Source: Streptomyces piniterrae (GTDB lineage Bacteria > Actinomycetota > Actinomycetes > Streptomycetales > Streptomycetaceae). Taken from it: a DNA stretch of 64,000 nt. Of this stretch, positions 17,997-26,075 are shown piece after piece. The notes below the pieces were generated by a model. That model saw nothing but the letters and a program-made list of their open reading frames with translations. It was not told the DNA's origin and did not search any database. The position numbers and the translations under genes are program-made. Location of the stretch: the NCBI RefSeq assembly GCF_005048155.1, contig NZ_SUMB01000002.1:1-64000 (forward strand), in the 5' to 3' direction. Within the stretch, counting starts at the first letter, position 1, and every line of letters starts with the position of its first letter.

Positions 17997-18467
17997 TCAC
18001 GCGAGCGACGGCCACCGATCGGCGGCCCACTCCAGCCATCCCGACCACCCCGGAGGCGGATCCGCCACCCCACATTCATCCATTTCCGCGGCGTCGGGCT
18101 CCTCGAACAGCGTCCTCCAGTGCAAGAGGTCCGCTTCGCTCATCGGGAAGGTCTGATCCGGGGTGGTCGACTGGCGATGGGCGATCCGAGTTCGTTGGGT
18201 CTCATGGCCCACCGGCACGTAGACAAGGCGGCAGGACGCCCCGGCAGACTCCACCAACCAGCGGACCGCGGACCTCTCGTCGCGAGACCAGCATCCGAAA
18301 TCCAGGACCACACTGGTGCCAAGTCTCAGCGCCTCCAGACCAAGCCAGAGCAGCCGTCCTTCCAGCACGTCGCGCTTTCCCTCCGCGTCCGGCTCGCCGA
18401 ACAGCGGAATCATCCACTCGTCCGGCGTCAGCCGCAGCGCGCTGTGCTCCTTGGCCGGGGCGGGCTG
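17997..18467 (-). pseudogene. P-loop ATPase/kinase-like protein lacking Walker A
   Basis: A 138-residue frame from ATG 18413 carries the body of a small AAA/zeta-toxin-like nucleotide kinase: GLEALRLGTSVVLDFGCWSRDERSAVRW, YVPVGHETQRTRIAHRQ and a C-terminal FPMSEADLLHWRTLFEEPD. In relatives these follow a GLPGSGKTT loop and LTPDEWM. Here ALRLTPDEW is still readable in frame upstream of the ATG, but a TAG at 18468-18470 and unrelated sequence replace the P-loop. The gene is therefore 5'-truncated and the product would not bind nucleotide in the usual way. Expression of the remnant from the internal ATG is possible. Confidence 0.7.
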
Positions 18468-18520
18468 CTACGCGGCGGGGCAGTGTGATGACGTCCGCTG
18501 CCTGACCGGGCACGGTACTC

Positions 18521-18564
18521 GTGAAGGTGCGGCCGGAGGACATGCCCTCCGGCCGCACCTTCAC
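18521..18564. terminator. Strong hairpin, 19-bp perfect stem
   Basis: Arms at 18521-18539 and 18546-18564 are exact reverse complements with a 6-base loop. There is no T tract, as is common for actinomycete terminators. It lies 50 bases beyond the stop of the secreted-protein gene (18615) and would end that transcript; it can act in both directions. Confidence 0.85.
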
Positions 18565-18614
18565 CTCCACCGGGCCCCGGCAGTAGCGGGACACCCGACA
18601 ACAGTTACGACAAC

Positions 18615-19109
18615 TCAGCTACCGATCGGCTTCGAGCCCGCGAGGTCATACCAGGTGCCGCCGCGGCCGTCGTCCTCGATGTCGATGTAGATGCGGCCGT
18701 CACCGGTCAAGTGGGGGTCCCGACCCAGGGCGTACGGGCTGGCGCAGTTGGCGTTCGTGTCGCCGGCGTTGACCGCCTTGGTGTAGTCGCAGCGCCTGCT
18801 GGTGATGACGTGGTCATCCCTCTCAAGCCGGGTCTCGATGATGAAGGCGTCGACCTTGCGCCAGCCTCCACCGTCCATGACGCGGCCATAGCCCCGCGCC
18901 CGGTACTTCCCGTTGCTCCCGCCGCTCCCATTGACGCAGAACTCATACTCGACGTCGATGTTCTCGCCGGGTGTGTCGAACTCCCGCATCCAGTGGTGCC
19001 CGCTGCAACGCTCTTCGGCCTGGGCCTGGGGCCCGGCGGTTACGGCTCCCCCTACAGCCAGGCAAAGGGTCGCCCCTATGGTCGTGAAGCGCCTGAGCTG
19101 ACGTGACAA
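18615..19109 (-). CDS. Small secreted protein of unknown function
   Basis: The 164-residue product has a Sec signal (RRFTTIGATLCLAVGGAVTAGPQAQA, cut near residue 31). The mature part of about 133 residues is rich in Gly, Asp and Arg. It contains four cysteines (in EERCSGHHW, YEFCVNGSGG, SRRCDYTK and NANCASPY), likely forming two disulfides. Segments such as GRVMDGGGWRKVDAFIIETRLER and GRIYIDIEDDGRGGTWYDLAG suggest a small all-beta domain. I do not recognise a family. A strong hairpin follows the stop. Confidence 0.65.
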   Translation of the reverse strand: MSRQLRRFTTIGATLCLAVGGAVTAGPQAQAEERCSGHHWMREFDTPGENIDVEYEFCVNGSGGSNGKYRARGYGRVMDGGGWRKVDAFIIETRLERDDHVITSRRCDYTKAVNAGDTNANCASPYALGRDPHLTGDGRIYIDIEDDGRGGTWYDLAGSKPIGS

Positions 19110-19508
19110 GTCCTACCCCCATGGTCGTTGTGGGCCTCATTGCTCCGGTTCGAGCAGTAAGGCGTACGAGGCTAGTGGATCATGAGAAAGCACATTCAAG
19201 GTCTTAGCTTTCCGGTCTGGCAGTGCGGGCCGGCAACGGCGCAATCCGCGCCAAGTGAGTGCCTGCCGGCCCCAGTCCCAGACTCAGTCCCAGCCCCAGC
19301 GCCGCTCCGAGCGCGCTGGCCGCCGGGCACCGATTTCCTCTGCAATATCCGGAGACCGCTGACGCTGCGGCCGGCCACGGGGAGACGGGCGACAGCTGCG
19401 ATACGACTATTCGCGGCCGGGGGTGACGCCTGCACTCACCTCGCATACCTGCGGCAAGGCGGGGGAGGGAGCGCGTGCACTATCCAACCAGCCTGCCTGG
19501 AGGTCGAG

Positions 19509-19886
19509 TTGAGGCGCTCCGCCCTCGTCGTGTCCGGCGTACTCGCGGTGCTCGCGCTGACCGCAGCGCCCCCGCTCACCACCCCGGCCTCGGCCCTGCC
19601 CGGCAAGGTCTGTTTCTGGTCCGAACCAGGAGAGATGGGTGCGGGAGGCGCATGGTGCTACGACCCCGCGGCCGGCGGGTTCGCCGTGCCCGCGGACCAC
19701 GTGCACCGGCACGCCAAGTCGTTCAGCTCGCAGGTCAATAGCACCGTCTACGCCCTCCACTTCCCCAGCCAGGGGCCCTGCCTCCAGCGCAGGATCTACG
19801 GCGGCGACTACTCCGAGAACTGGGAGTGGTGGGACAAGCTCGACGCTGTCGACACCCGTCAGCACCCCGATTGCGAGCCAGGGTGA
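19509..19886 (+). CDS. Peptidase inhibitor family I36-like secreted protein
   Basis: A TTG at 19509, 6 bases after GGAGG, is the best start and gives 125 residues: a signal peptide (ALVVSGVLAVLALTAAPPLTTPASA) and a mature domain with KVCFWSEPGEMGAGGAWCY, FSSQVNSTVYALHF and EWWDKLDAVD. This matches the beta/gamma-crystallin-like I36 family (SMI-type metalloprotease inhibitors), which usually has C-x-W/Y-x-x-x-x-(F/Y)-x-G units. It has four cysteines. The target protease is unknown. A longer reading from 19182 has no ribosome site and poor coding character. Confidence 0.75.
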   Translation: MRRSALVVSGVLAVLALTAAPPLTTPASALPGKVCFWSEPGEMGAGGAWCYDPAAGGFAVPADHVHRHAKSFSSQVNSTVYALHFPSQGPCLQRRIYGGDYSENWEWWDKLDAVDTRQHPDCEPG

Positions 19887-20526
19887 GCAGCACCGCAGGG
19901 CGCCCGCGCGCCGCCGTGTTCAAGCGACCCAACCGGTGCGCATCTGGCAGCGATTTCGGCGTTGCCACAGGAACCAGTGGGCGCGCAGCCCCGGCCCTTA
20001 CATTCCGCCCGCCGGGCAGGAGCTGATCAAGCCCGGACGGTCGGTCGATGGCTGGCGAACTCTTGGGCCCACACCCACACCGTCAGGCGACGATGACGAT
20101 CGGGAGTTGTGGGTGGCTTGGTGCGCGTGGCGCCGGCGCCAGGTGGCAACGCGGCCTCGTTCGGAGGCTGTGCAACGGGCTCGCATGGAAGCCAAGGTGC
20201 GGTCGGACTCTGCCTGCTTGGGGAAGTGGATCAGCTGCGCTCCTGGGGGCGCGGTGTCCCAACATCTGGGCCGCCGCCCGCGGTTGACACTTTTCGAACT
20301 GGAGTTACTGACCATTAAACATATCCGGAGTGTGGCATTAGTCACACTCAAGAGATGTCTTTGCAGGTCAGGGAACTGTCAGCAACTGATCGATCACTTT
20401 CTGCTGATTGTGTGTGTGCGGCGATTAACGCCGGGCGGTGCTCTCGTCGGTGAGAGGGGCAAGAACGCAAGCTCTGCCCCACCCGCAAAGAAGCGGGCGG
20501 GAGCACCCATCACGAAGGGAGAGCCC
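19887..20526. other. Long upstream region of the sigma operon
   Basis: About 640 bases separate the I36-like gene from the ECF-sigma operon. Local GC falls around 20300-20430, as expected for a promoter region. A possible 32-codon ORF lies at 20355-20453. A short hairpin (CCCGC-aaagaa-GCGGG) sits near 20483 before the first operon gene and may act on its mRNA leader. Confidence 0.45.
20355..20453 (+). CDS. Possible 32-residue upstream peptide
   Basis: The frame begins MSLQVRELSATDRSLS and ends with a cysteine-containing tail ADCVCAAINAGRCSRR (three cysteines). The ribosome site is weak (CAAGAG). It lies in the leader region of the sigma operon, about 75 bases before its first gene. It could be a leader peptide or a chance frame. 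No modifying enzyme is adjacent, so a RiPP role is not supported. Confidence 0.2.
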   Translation: MSLQVRELSATDRSLSADCVCAAINAGRCSRR

Positions 20527-20790
20527 GTGAGGCATTCATGGCCCCGGTACGCGCTGGCACTGCTCGGCGTCTACCGGTTGACCGCCGCCGGACTCGACGC
20601 CTTTGCATGGCGCGTGGTCCGCACAGCCTCGCAGGCCGGCGCGGAGTTCCGCTCCGCCATCCGCATCACCGCGGTGCCTGTTCAGCGAGACTCTCACAGC
20701 AGCACGCCCGATCGCCGCATCCGGCCAAGGACTGGCGGCCTGCCCAGGCCGCACCCTCCAGGAGCGCGCGGCTGCGGGGAGGCCTGGTGA
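20527..20790 (+). CDS. Small protein, first gene of ECF-sigma operon
   Basis: A GTG at 20527, just after AAGGGAGAG, gives 87 residues. The N-terminal half has an amphipathic/hydrophobic helix (YALALLGVYRLTAAGLDAFAW) and a second helix (ASQAGAEFRSAIRI). The C-terminal half is Arg/Pro-rich and likely disordered. Its stop overlaps the GTG of the sigma gene (GTGA), so the two are translationally coupled. It is a candidate accessory or regulatory peptide for the sigma factor. No known family recognised. Confidence 0.5.
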   Translation: MRHSWPRYALALLGVYRLTAAGLDAFAWRVVRTASQAGAEFRSAIRITAVPVQRDSHSSTPDRRIRPRTGGLPRPHPPGARGCGEAW

Positions 20791-21329
20791 ACGAGCATTC
20801 CCCGGACGTGGTGAGCCCAACGGACCTGCCCGTGGCCTTCGAAGTCTTCTTCCACCGCGAGCAGAAAGCTTTCCTGGCCACCGCCACCTCCCGGCTCAGG
20901 GACCGCAGGGACGCGGAGGAAGCCGTCCTCGAAGCCGGACGGCGTATGTACAACAAATGGGAGCGCATCCTCGCCCACGCCAACCCGAAGGCCATGACCC
21001 ACGCCATCCTCAACGGCGTGGTCATCGACTTCTACCGCCGTGAGGTCCGCAACAGGCACGTCCAGCCGTTCGCGGAACCGCCGGACACCGCCTACCTGGA
21101 GGAGCTGCGTGAACATGAGGCACTCGATTTGGCGTTGGACGAATTGGAGTCCGTGGCTCCCCTCCAGGCGAATTCGGTACGCCTGCGGCACCTCGTGGGA
21201 CTGTCCTACGACCAAATTGCCGAGACCCTCGATACCACTCCGGGCGCCGTCAAAGTCAGCACCTGCCTTGGCCTGCAACGACTCAAAGAAATTATGACAG
21301 CCTCTCAGCAAGGCGAAGGGGACACGTGA
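20787..21329 (+). CDS. ECF-type RNA polymerase sigma factor
   Basis: The 180-residue product has a sigma-2 region (VAFEVFFHREQKAFLATATSRLRDRRDAEEAV, then MYNKWERILAHANPKAMTHAILNGVVIDFYRRE, the melting/-10 helix). After a short linker comes sigma-4 with a helix-turn-helix VRLRHLVGLSYDQIAETLDTTPGAVKV. The length is typical of ECF factors. It starts at a GTG overlapping the upstream stop, after GGGGAGG. No classical zinc anti-sigma follows; instead a 219-residue helical protein overlaps by one base. It probably directs a small regulon in response to an unknown cue. Confidence 0.88.
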   Translation: MNEHSPDVVSPTDLPVAFEVFFHREQKAFLATATSRLRDRRDAEEAVLEAGRRMYNKWERILAHANPKAMTHAILNGVVIDFYRREVRNRHVQPFAEPPDTAYLEELREHEALDLALDELESVAPLQANSVRLRHLVGLSYDQIAETLDTTPGAVKVSTCLGLQRLKEIMTASQQGEGDT

Positions 21330-21988
21330 TGCTCGAAGACCTCTTGCGGCACCAGGCCGAAGCGCTGGCCCGTGAACTCGCCGACCATGACCCGGAAGCC
21401 TTCACCCGCCGCCTGGCCCTGCGGATCGCCGAGGGGACCGGGCGCGAACCCCAACGCGTGACCCGCGGACCGGTAAACGGCATCCGGCCCACCCCCGTCC
21501 GCCCTGCCCTCCAGCGCGGCCGCCGACGCCGCCGCCCCACCCCCATCGTCGAGCCCACGGTAGCGTCCGCCTCCGTCCTGGCGGAGGCCCAGAGACTGTG
21601 CAACGTCGTCCTGCGCTCCGAGGACATCAAGACCCTGGGAGCCTTCGCCGCGGACTACGACGCGGCCGGCGCCCGCACCTTCGCCTGCCTGCTCTACACC
21701 CTCAAAAGGACCGACGGCGCCCTGTACTGGTGGCGCTTCGCCGCCGGCGCCGGCGACGAACTCGCCGCGCATCTACTGGCCGTGCACCATGCCGCGGTCG
21801 GTCGTAGGACCGATGCGCGGGTGTGGCGGGCCATCGCGCGAATGATGGGCTTCGCCGCGGAGCGCCATCTGCCTTCCCCCGTCCGGGAATCCGCGCAACT
21901 CGCACAGGGCTTCACACGCTCGTGGGGGGTGAACCTGCAGACGTTCCTTCAGCAGAGCCAACTGCCCCGCGAGCTCGTCGCCCACTGA
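21329..21988 (+). CDS. Helical protein coupled to the sigma factor, possible partner
   Basis: The ATG at 21329 overlaps the sigma stop (TGATG); a GTG one codon earlier is possible. The 219-residue product starts with a conserved-looking MLEDLLRHQAEALARELADHDPEAF. A basic Pro/Arg linker (GRRRRRPTPI) follows, then a helical repeat-like domain with ARTFACLLYTLKRTDGALYWWRFAAGAGDELAAHLLAVHHAAV, which looks like a short TPR/Sel1-type solenoid. There is no membrane helix and no zinc motif. It may control or present the sigma factor, by operon position. No function is proven for this family as far as I know. Confidence 0.65.
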   Translation: MLEDLLRHQAEALARELADHDPEAFTRRLALRIAEGTGREPQRVTRGPVNGIRPTPVRPALQRGRRRRRPTPIVEPTVASASVLAEAQRLCNVVLRSEDIKTLGAFAADYDAAGARTFACLLYTLKRTDGALYWWRFAAGAGDELAAHLLAVHHAAVGRRTDARVWRAIARMMGFAAERHLPSPVRESAQLAQGFTRSWGVNLQTFLQQSQLPRELVAH

Positions 21989-22201
21989 CAACCAGTCCGG
22001 TGTCCGGGGAGCGCCATCGCGCACCGGACACCGGAAGGACGCCCCGCGCCCCGCCTCCTGGGCTCGTTTCCCGGCGTGGCTGCCGCACTCGCCCGTTCTT
22101 TGAACTGGCGGGTGTCGGAATCAGATGCCCGCCACCTCGATCCCCTTGGAGAACGAGAGATGACAGGGCATCCCGTACATACACAAATAACGAGGTGAAC
22201 C

Positions 22202-22381
22202 ATGACCGCAGGTGCTCAGTCGCCTCTGCCCGAAGGCAACAAGCCCAGGGCCGTGCGCATTCAAATCGGTAGGCACCTGGACCTCCACATCCACGTCCGG
22301 ATTTCCCCGACCGCTCTGAGCGTGCTTACGGCGGCCTGCGCGGCAGCCGGCGGCGGCGCGTGGGGATTCCTGCAGCACTGA
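22202..22381 (+). CDS. 59-residue small protein with C-terminal hydrophobic helix
   Basis: An ATG at 22202 preceded by AACGAGGTG opens a 59-codon frame. The N-terminal half is polar and basic (EGNKPRAVRIQIGRHLDLHIHVRI). The C-terminal half is hydrophobic and small-residue rich (SPTALSVLTAACAAAGGGAWGFL), consistent with one membrane helix. It follows the sigma operon on the same strand by 213 bases and may belong with it. Unknown function. Confidence 0.5.
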   Translation: MTAGAQSPLPEGNKPRAVRIQIGRHLDLHIHVRISPTALSVLTAACAAAGGGAWGFLQH

Positions 22382-22502
22382 GAGTCGTCATCTCATGGGG
22401 ATGGCTGGTGCCGGAGGCGCCGTCGCGGCAGTAGGGCGGTGGCCGCCGCCGGTACGACGATCGGGAAGTGCTGGCGGCGCTTCACCAGCGTCGCCCGCAC
22501 CC

Positions 22503-23801
22503 TCATCTGCCGATGTCCGCCGTGAGCGTAGTGCGCGGCACGCTGACCACTGCGTCGTAGGCGTCCAGGGCGGGAATGGGCAGGAAGCCGTCGTCCATGC
22601 GGATGCAGGCGGGTTCCGGCAGGGCGTGGTGTTTTGCGTGCGCGCGCAGTGTGCGGATGTCCACCAGCGCTGGTGCCTCCGGCACTCCGGAGAACAGTGC
22701 CTCTACGCTGTCGGGCGCCGCCTCCGGGGCGTCGACTGCGGACTGGCGCATCCCGGCGGGGTGTGCCGGATCGGGCATGTTCCGGACGGTCCGGCCGCCG
22801 CCGCTGGTCAGTGCCACGGACACATAGTCGGTTCCGAGTTCCTGGGCGACGGCGTGCCCCATGGGGATACGGGGAAGCGGACTCCCCTCGGGGCCTGCGG
22901 TGCGCTGAATGTGAGCGTTGTGCGCGGCCACCACTATCCGGGTGCCGGGTCCGGACCGATCGAGCAGTTCCAGCAGACTATCGGCCAGATAGCGGTCGCG
23001 GGCGGCCAGATCGGCGGCATCCGGCGCGCCACTGAGCAGTTCGGACATCGCGCGCTGCATCTGGTCAGTACGCCAGGCTGCCCAGACGTCCGAAAGGGCG
23101 CGTTCGTAGGCTTGGCGTCCGCTGCGTTGGACGTAGATCTCGCGCATGGCCGTGACGCGGTTGAGCAGCCGGCCCAGCGTTGCCGAGAGCCGGTCCTGAG
23201 GCCCGGGGCCGAGGGTGAGACGGGTGTGGGCCGAGGCGAGGCCCGAGCCTCCCGCAAGCGGCTCTGCCAGATCCAGAGCGGCACGGGCATAGCGCACCGC
23301 GCCAGGATCGACTTCGGCCAGATAGGCGGCGACCGGTTCCAGCGCGGGCTCCAGCGAGCCGCCGGCCGCCGGGACGTCGAGTCCGGCGAAGCGGACCGGG
23401 TGCGGTGCCGTGGCGTTGTGGGAACGCAGCCACCGTAAGGCATCGCGACCTTCCGCGGACTGGCCCGGATAGCCGTCTGCGCGGGGCATGAACAACGTGT
23501 CGAGGTCGCCGTCGCCACCCTGCACCCAGGCATCGACGGTCCGACCGGATGCGGCCCCGAACTCCACGGCATAGACCGTGAATCCGCACTCCCGGACCAG
23601 GAAGCGCAGCACCCGTTCGCGCAGCAGCCCGAACTCACGTATCTGGTGGGAGTTCTCACCCAGAGCAACCACTCGTGCATCGCCAACGAGGCTGCGCAGT
23701 AACGCCAGTTCGTCGGAGGTGGCATCGAGACCGGGGGCAGCTAGACGGATGGAGTTACGGGTCGTCCATTCAACGAGCGTGAGCGGATGACTGGTACCCA
23801 T
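22503..23801 (-). CDS. Erythromycin esterase-like protein
   Basis: The 432-residue product (ATG at 23801, MGTSHPL) shows the erythromycin-esterase/EreA-like fold: RVVALGENSHQIREFGLLRERVLRFLV near residue 50 with the Glu and His pair of the family, then FTVYAVEFGAASG, RFAGLDVPA, a long helical middle and TRIVVAAHNAHIQRT with the catalytic-type histidines. EreA/B hydrolyse macrolide lactones, but the wider family includes many enzymes that do not (succinoglycan and toxin-associated homologues), so macrolide resistance is only a possibility. No macrolide gene cluster is near. Confidence 0.85.
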   Translation of the reverse strand: MGTSHPLTLVEWTTRNSIRLAAPGLDATSDELALLRSLVGDARVVALGENSHQIREFGLLRERVLRFLVRECGFTVYAVEFGAASGRTVDAWVQGGDGDLDTLFMPRADGYPGQSAEGRDALRWLRSHNATAPHPVRFAGLDVPAAGGSLEPALEPVAAYLAEVDPGAVRYARAALDLAEPLAGGSGLASAHTRLTLGPGPQDRLSATLGRLLNRVTAMREIYVQRSGRQAYERALSDVWAAWRTDQMQRAMSELLSGAPDAADLAARDRYLADSLLELLDRSGPGTRIVVAAHNAHIQRTAGPEGSPLPRIPMGHAVAQELGTDYVSVALTSGGGRTVRNMPDPAHPAGMRQSAVDAPEAAPDSVEALFSGVPEAPALVDIRTLRAHAKHHALPEPACIRMDDGFLPIPALDAYDAVVSVPRTTLTADIGR

Positions 23802-23828
23802 GATCGCGACCCTAGCAGTCGGCACCCA

Positions 23829-23943
23829 TGCCGGCTCTTCGCAGTTGAGGGTGCAGTCGGGGGTGCAGTCGGGGTGTTGGCGGGTAGGCGTCGAGGTCTT
23901 CCAGGTTGGAAGTTCCTACACTGCCCATCCGAAAGACCTCGAC
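23829..23943. repeat. IS-end-like sequence, copy 1
   Basis: From GGCTCTTCGCAGT to GGCGGGTAGGCGT this stretch matches a second stretch at about 25857-25893 in the same orientation, apart from an internal GGGTGCAGTCG-type duplication here. It continues with an inverted repeat: arms GTCGAGGTCTT (23890-23900) and AAGACCTCGAC (23933-23943). The look is that of an insertion-sequence terminus left behind after loss of its transposase. No transposase frame is present. Confidence 0.45.
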
Positions 23944-23981
23944 ATGCTCCACGCTGCTCGAGTGCCGGCACCCAGCCGCGT

Positions 23982-25154
23982 TCACCGATCAGCGGCCAGT
24001 ACTGCCGCGAGGCCCTCTTGCAGGTCCTTGACGAAAAACTCGGGGACCTCCAGCGACGGGAAGTGTCCCCCGTTTTGGGGCGAACCCCATCGGACGATCT
24101 GCCGGTAGCGCTCCTGTGCCCAGGGGCGCGGGCACTTCTCGACGTCGCGGGGATACATGGTGATTGCTGACGGGACGTCGACCCGAAGTTCGGGGTCCAG
24201 CGAGTTGTGGCTTTCGTAGTAGATGCGGGCCGATGATGCGCCGGTCCGTGTCAGCCAATAGAGAGTGACGTCGTCGAGAACCCGGTCTCTGGAAATCGTC
24301 TCGAACGGGCTGTCTTCGGTATCTGACCACTCGGCGAACTTGTCGAGGATCCAGGCAAGAAGCCCCACCGGTGAGTCGACGAGCGAGTAGCCGATGGTCT
24401 GCGGTCGGGTCGCCTGCTGCTTCGCGTACGCCGCGCGGTGGCGCCAGAAATCGCGGGTCTCCTCGGTCCACCTGCACTCGTCCGCCGTCAGCCCGTCCGT
24501 TGTCAACCCGGGCGGTCCCTCCGCGAACGTTGTGTGGATGCCGAGAACGTGCGCCGGGAACCTGCCGCCGAGGACCGTGGTGATATTGCCTCCCCAGTCG
24601 CCGCCGTGGGCTGCGAACGTGCTGTAGCCGAGCCTTTCCATCAGCTCCACCCATGCAGCCGCGACCTTTTCGGTTCCCCACCCGGTGATGGTCGGCTTGT
24701 CGCTGTAACCAAAGCCCGGTAGCGACGGGACCACGACGTGGAACGCCGGCGCGTCCGCATCTTTCGGATCTGCCAGCTCGTCCACTACATCGATGAACCG
24801 AGCAATGCTGTCTGGCCACCCGTGCGTCAAGATCAGAGGAGTGGCATCTGCGCGCGCGGATCGGCGGTGCAGGAAGTGGATTCCCAGATCATCAATGGTC
24901 GTGCGGAACTGGCCGATCCGGTTGAGGCGCTCTTCGAACGACCGCCAGTTGTACCCGGTGCGCCAGTAGTTCACGACATCGACGAGGTCGGCGAGAGGTA
25001 CGCCCTGTTCCCATCGGCGAGGGCCGGGCGCGGCGCGATGGACCGTCTCGGCCTCCGGTAGTCGCGCCGCGGCCAGTCGCGCGCGCAGATCGTCGAGGTC
25101 AGCGTCAGTTGCGTGGGCTTCAAATGCTTGCACGTCGCTGGTTGGACGGGGCAT
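23982..25154 (-). CDS. Epoxide hydrolase (microsomal type, alpha/beta fold)
   Basis: The 390-residue product has the N-terminal EHN lid domain (DLDDLRARLAAARLPE, WRTGYNWRSFEERLN) followed by an alpha/beta-hydrolase core. The oxyanion motif is HGWP at 111-114, the nucleophile elbow is GGDWGGN with Asp186, and the late catalytic His lies in NGGHFPSLE. Tyr residues of the cap (IYYESHN) would polarise the epoxide. It opens epoxides to diols in the cytoplasm. It is divergent from a CGNR regulator and three operator-like repeats lie between them, so it is probably repressed by that protein. The pair is flanked by similar short repeats. Confidence 0.92.
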   Translation of the reverse strand: MPRPTSDVQAFEAHATDADLDDLRARLAAARLPEAETVHRAAPGPRRWEQGVPLADLVDVVNYWRTGYNWRSFEERLNRIGQFRTTIDDLGIHFLHRRSARADATPLILTHGWPDSIARFIDVVDELADPKDADAPAFHVVVPSLPGFGYSDKPTITGWGTEKVAAAWVELMERLGYSTFAAHGGDWGGNITTVLGGRFPAHVLGIHTTFAEGPPGLTTDGLTADECRWTEETRDFWRHRAAYAKQQATRPQTIGYSLVDSPVGLLAWILDKFAEWSDTEDSPFETISRDRVLDDVTLYWLTRTGASSARIYYESHNSLDPELRVDVPSAITMYPRDVEKCPRPWAQERYRQIVRWGSPQNGGHFPSLEVPEFFVKDLQEGLAAVLAADR

Positions 25155-25174
25155 GAGACCTCCTGACCATCGTG

Positions 25175-25255
25175 GAACCGGCTACGACCTATCGCGAACC
25201 GGCTAAGACGGTTCTAGCAGTCCTCCGAACCACGCCGCAACCGGCTAAGGTGGTT
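25175..25255. promoter_or_regulatory. Three operator-like repeats (GAACCGGCTA..GGTTC)
   Basis: Three copies of an element with consensus AACCGGCTAmGrYnGGTT occur at 25175-25191 (half-conserved), 25196-25214 (perfect GAACCG-N7-CGGTTC dyad) and 25239-25255. The third overlaps the ribosome site of the CGNR gene. The layout fits autorepression and control of the divergent epoxide hydrolase by the CGNR protein. Confidence 0.65.
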
Positions 25256-25257
25256 CC

Positions 25258-25833
25258 ATGCGTGCTGGATTTCCTGACTTCCGCCTCGGCAACGTGCTGG
25301 CTACCAGCTTCACGGGGACTCTGTCGGAGCGTCATGGCAGCGCTGTGGAGCGCATTCCCACGCCGCTCCGACTCATGGACTGGCTGGCAGTGAACGGCCT
25401 CGCCGTGGACTCCTGCACCCCTGCCCAGCTCGACCTCGCTCGGGAACTGAGGGAGTCGATTCACGCCGTCGCGACAGCGGCCGCGACCCAGGACGCTCTC
25501 CCCGCGTCTGCTGTCCAAGTCATCAATGACTGCAGCGCTCAGGGTCGGGCCGCGGCGATCCTGACGCCCGAGGGTAAGCGGCGATGGCGGCTCAGCTCGG
25601 CTTCCTGCGTGGAAGATGCCCTCAGCGTGATTGCCGCCGACGCGATCAGCATCATCGCAGGCGAACGAGACGGAAAATTGGCCTTGTGTGCCTCACCCAC
25701 CTGCCAAGCCGCCTTCTTCGACACCAGCCAAAGCCGCACTCGCAAATGGTGCGACATGAACACGTGCGGGAATCGTCAGAAGAAGGCGCGCTTCAATGCC
25801 AACCAGCGCAAAAATCCCAGATCGGCGGATTGA
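25258..25833 (+). CDS. ABATE/CGNR zinc-finger transcriptional regulator
   Basis: The 191-residue product has the N-terminal ABATE-type domain (FRLGNVLATSFTGTL, then helices through residue 120). The C-terminal CGNR zinc finger reads LCASPTCQAAFFD...RKWCDMNTCGNRQKKARF, with four cysteines to bind zinc and a basic recognition helix. Such proteins are DNA-binding regulators that often sit beside hydrolase, monooxygenase or efflux genes. The ATG overlaps an operator-like repeat, suggesting autoregulation. The divergent epoxide hydrolase is the likely target. Confidence 0.92.
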   Translation: MRAGFPDFRLGNVLATSFTGTLSERHGSAVERIPTPLRLMDWLAVNGLAVDSCTPAQLDLARELRESIHAVATAAATQDALPASAVQVINDCSAQGRAAAILTPEGKRRWRLSSASCVEDALSVIAADAISIIAGERDGKLALCASPTCQAAFFDTSQSRTRKWCDMNTCGNRQKKARFNANQRKNPRSAD

Positions 25834-25856
25834 TCGATACTGATCGGCGACGTTCA

Positions 25857-25893
25857 TCGGCTCTTCGCAGTCGGGGTTGTCGGCGGGTAGGCG
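25857..25893. repeat. IS-end-like sequence, copy 2
   Basis: This 37-base stretch (CGGCTCTTCGCAGTCGGGG.. to GGCGGGTAGGCGT) matches the sequence at 23829-23890 in direct orientation. The two copies bracket the epoxide hydrolase and CGNR genes at a distance of about 2 kb. Confidence 0.45.
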
Positions 25894-26075
25894 TGATAGC
25901 GAAACGGGAGGCGCCGCCCTGTCCGGATGGGGATCCGAAATTGTGAGACGGGCTTCAGTCGTCCGGTTCTTTCCTGAAGCAGCCAGACCTGTGCGGCAGT
26001 GCGGTGAGCCGCCGTGCCGCGGTCACCGGACAGTGGGGTGGGTGGTAAGGCCGCGTACTCCAGCAGCCCTCCAAG
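25894..26075. other. Short gap, no gene
   Basis: About 180 bases between convergent genes. No strong hairpin or ORF recognised. Confidence 0.3.

Noticed and set aside
20355..20453. Lanthipeptide or lasso precursor
   Set aside because: Three cysteines are present, but there is no leader signature and no modifying enzyme nearby; listed only as a possible leader peptide.
22503..23801. Dedicated macrolide resistance gene
   Set aside because: The fold is erythromycin-esterase-like, but the family is broad and no macrolide genes are near, so a resistance claim is not supported.
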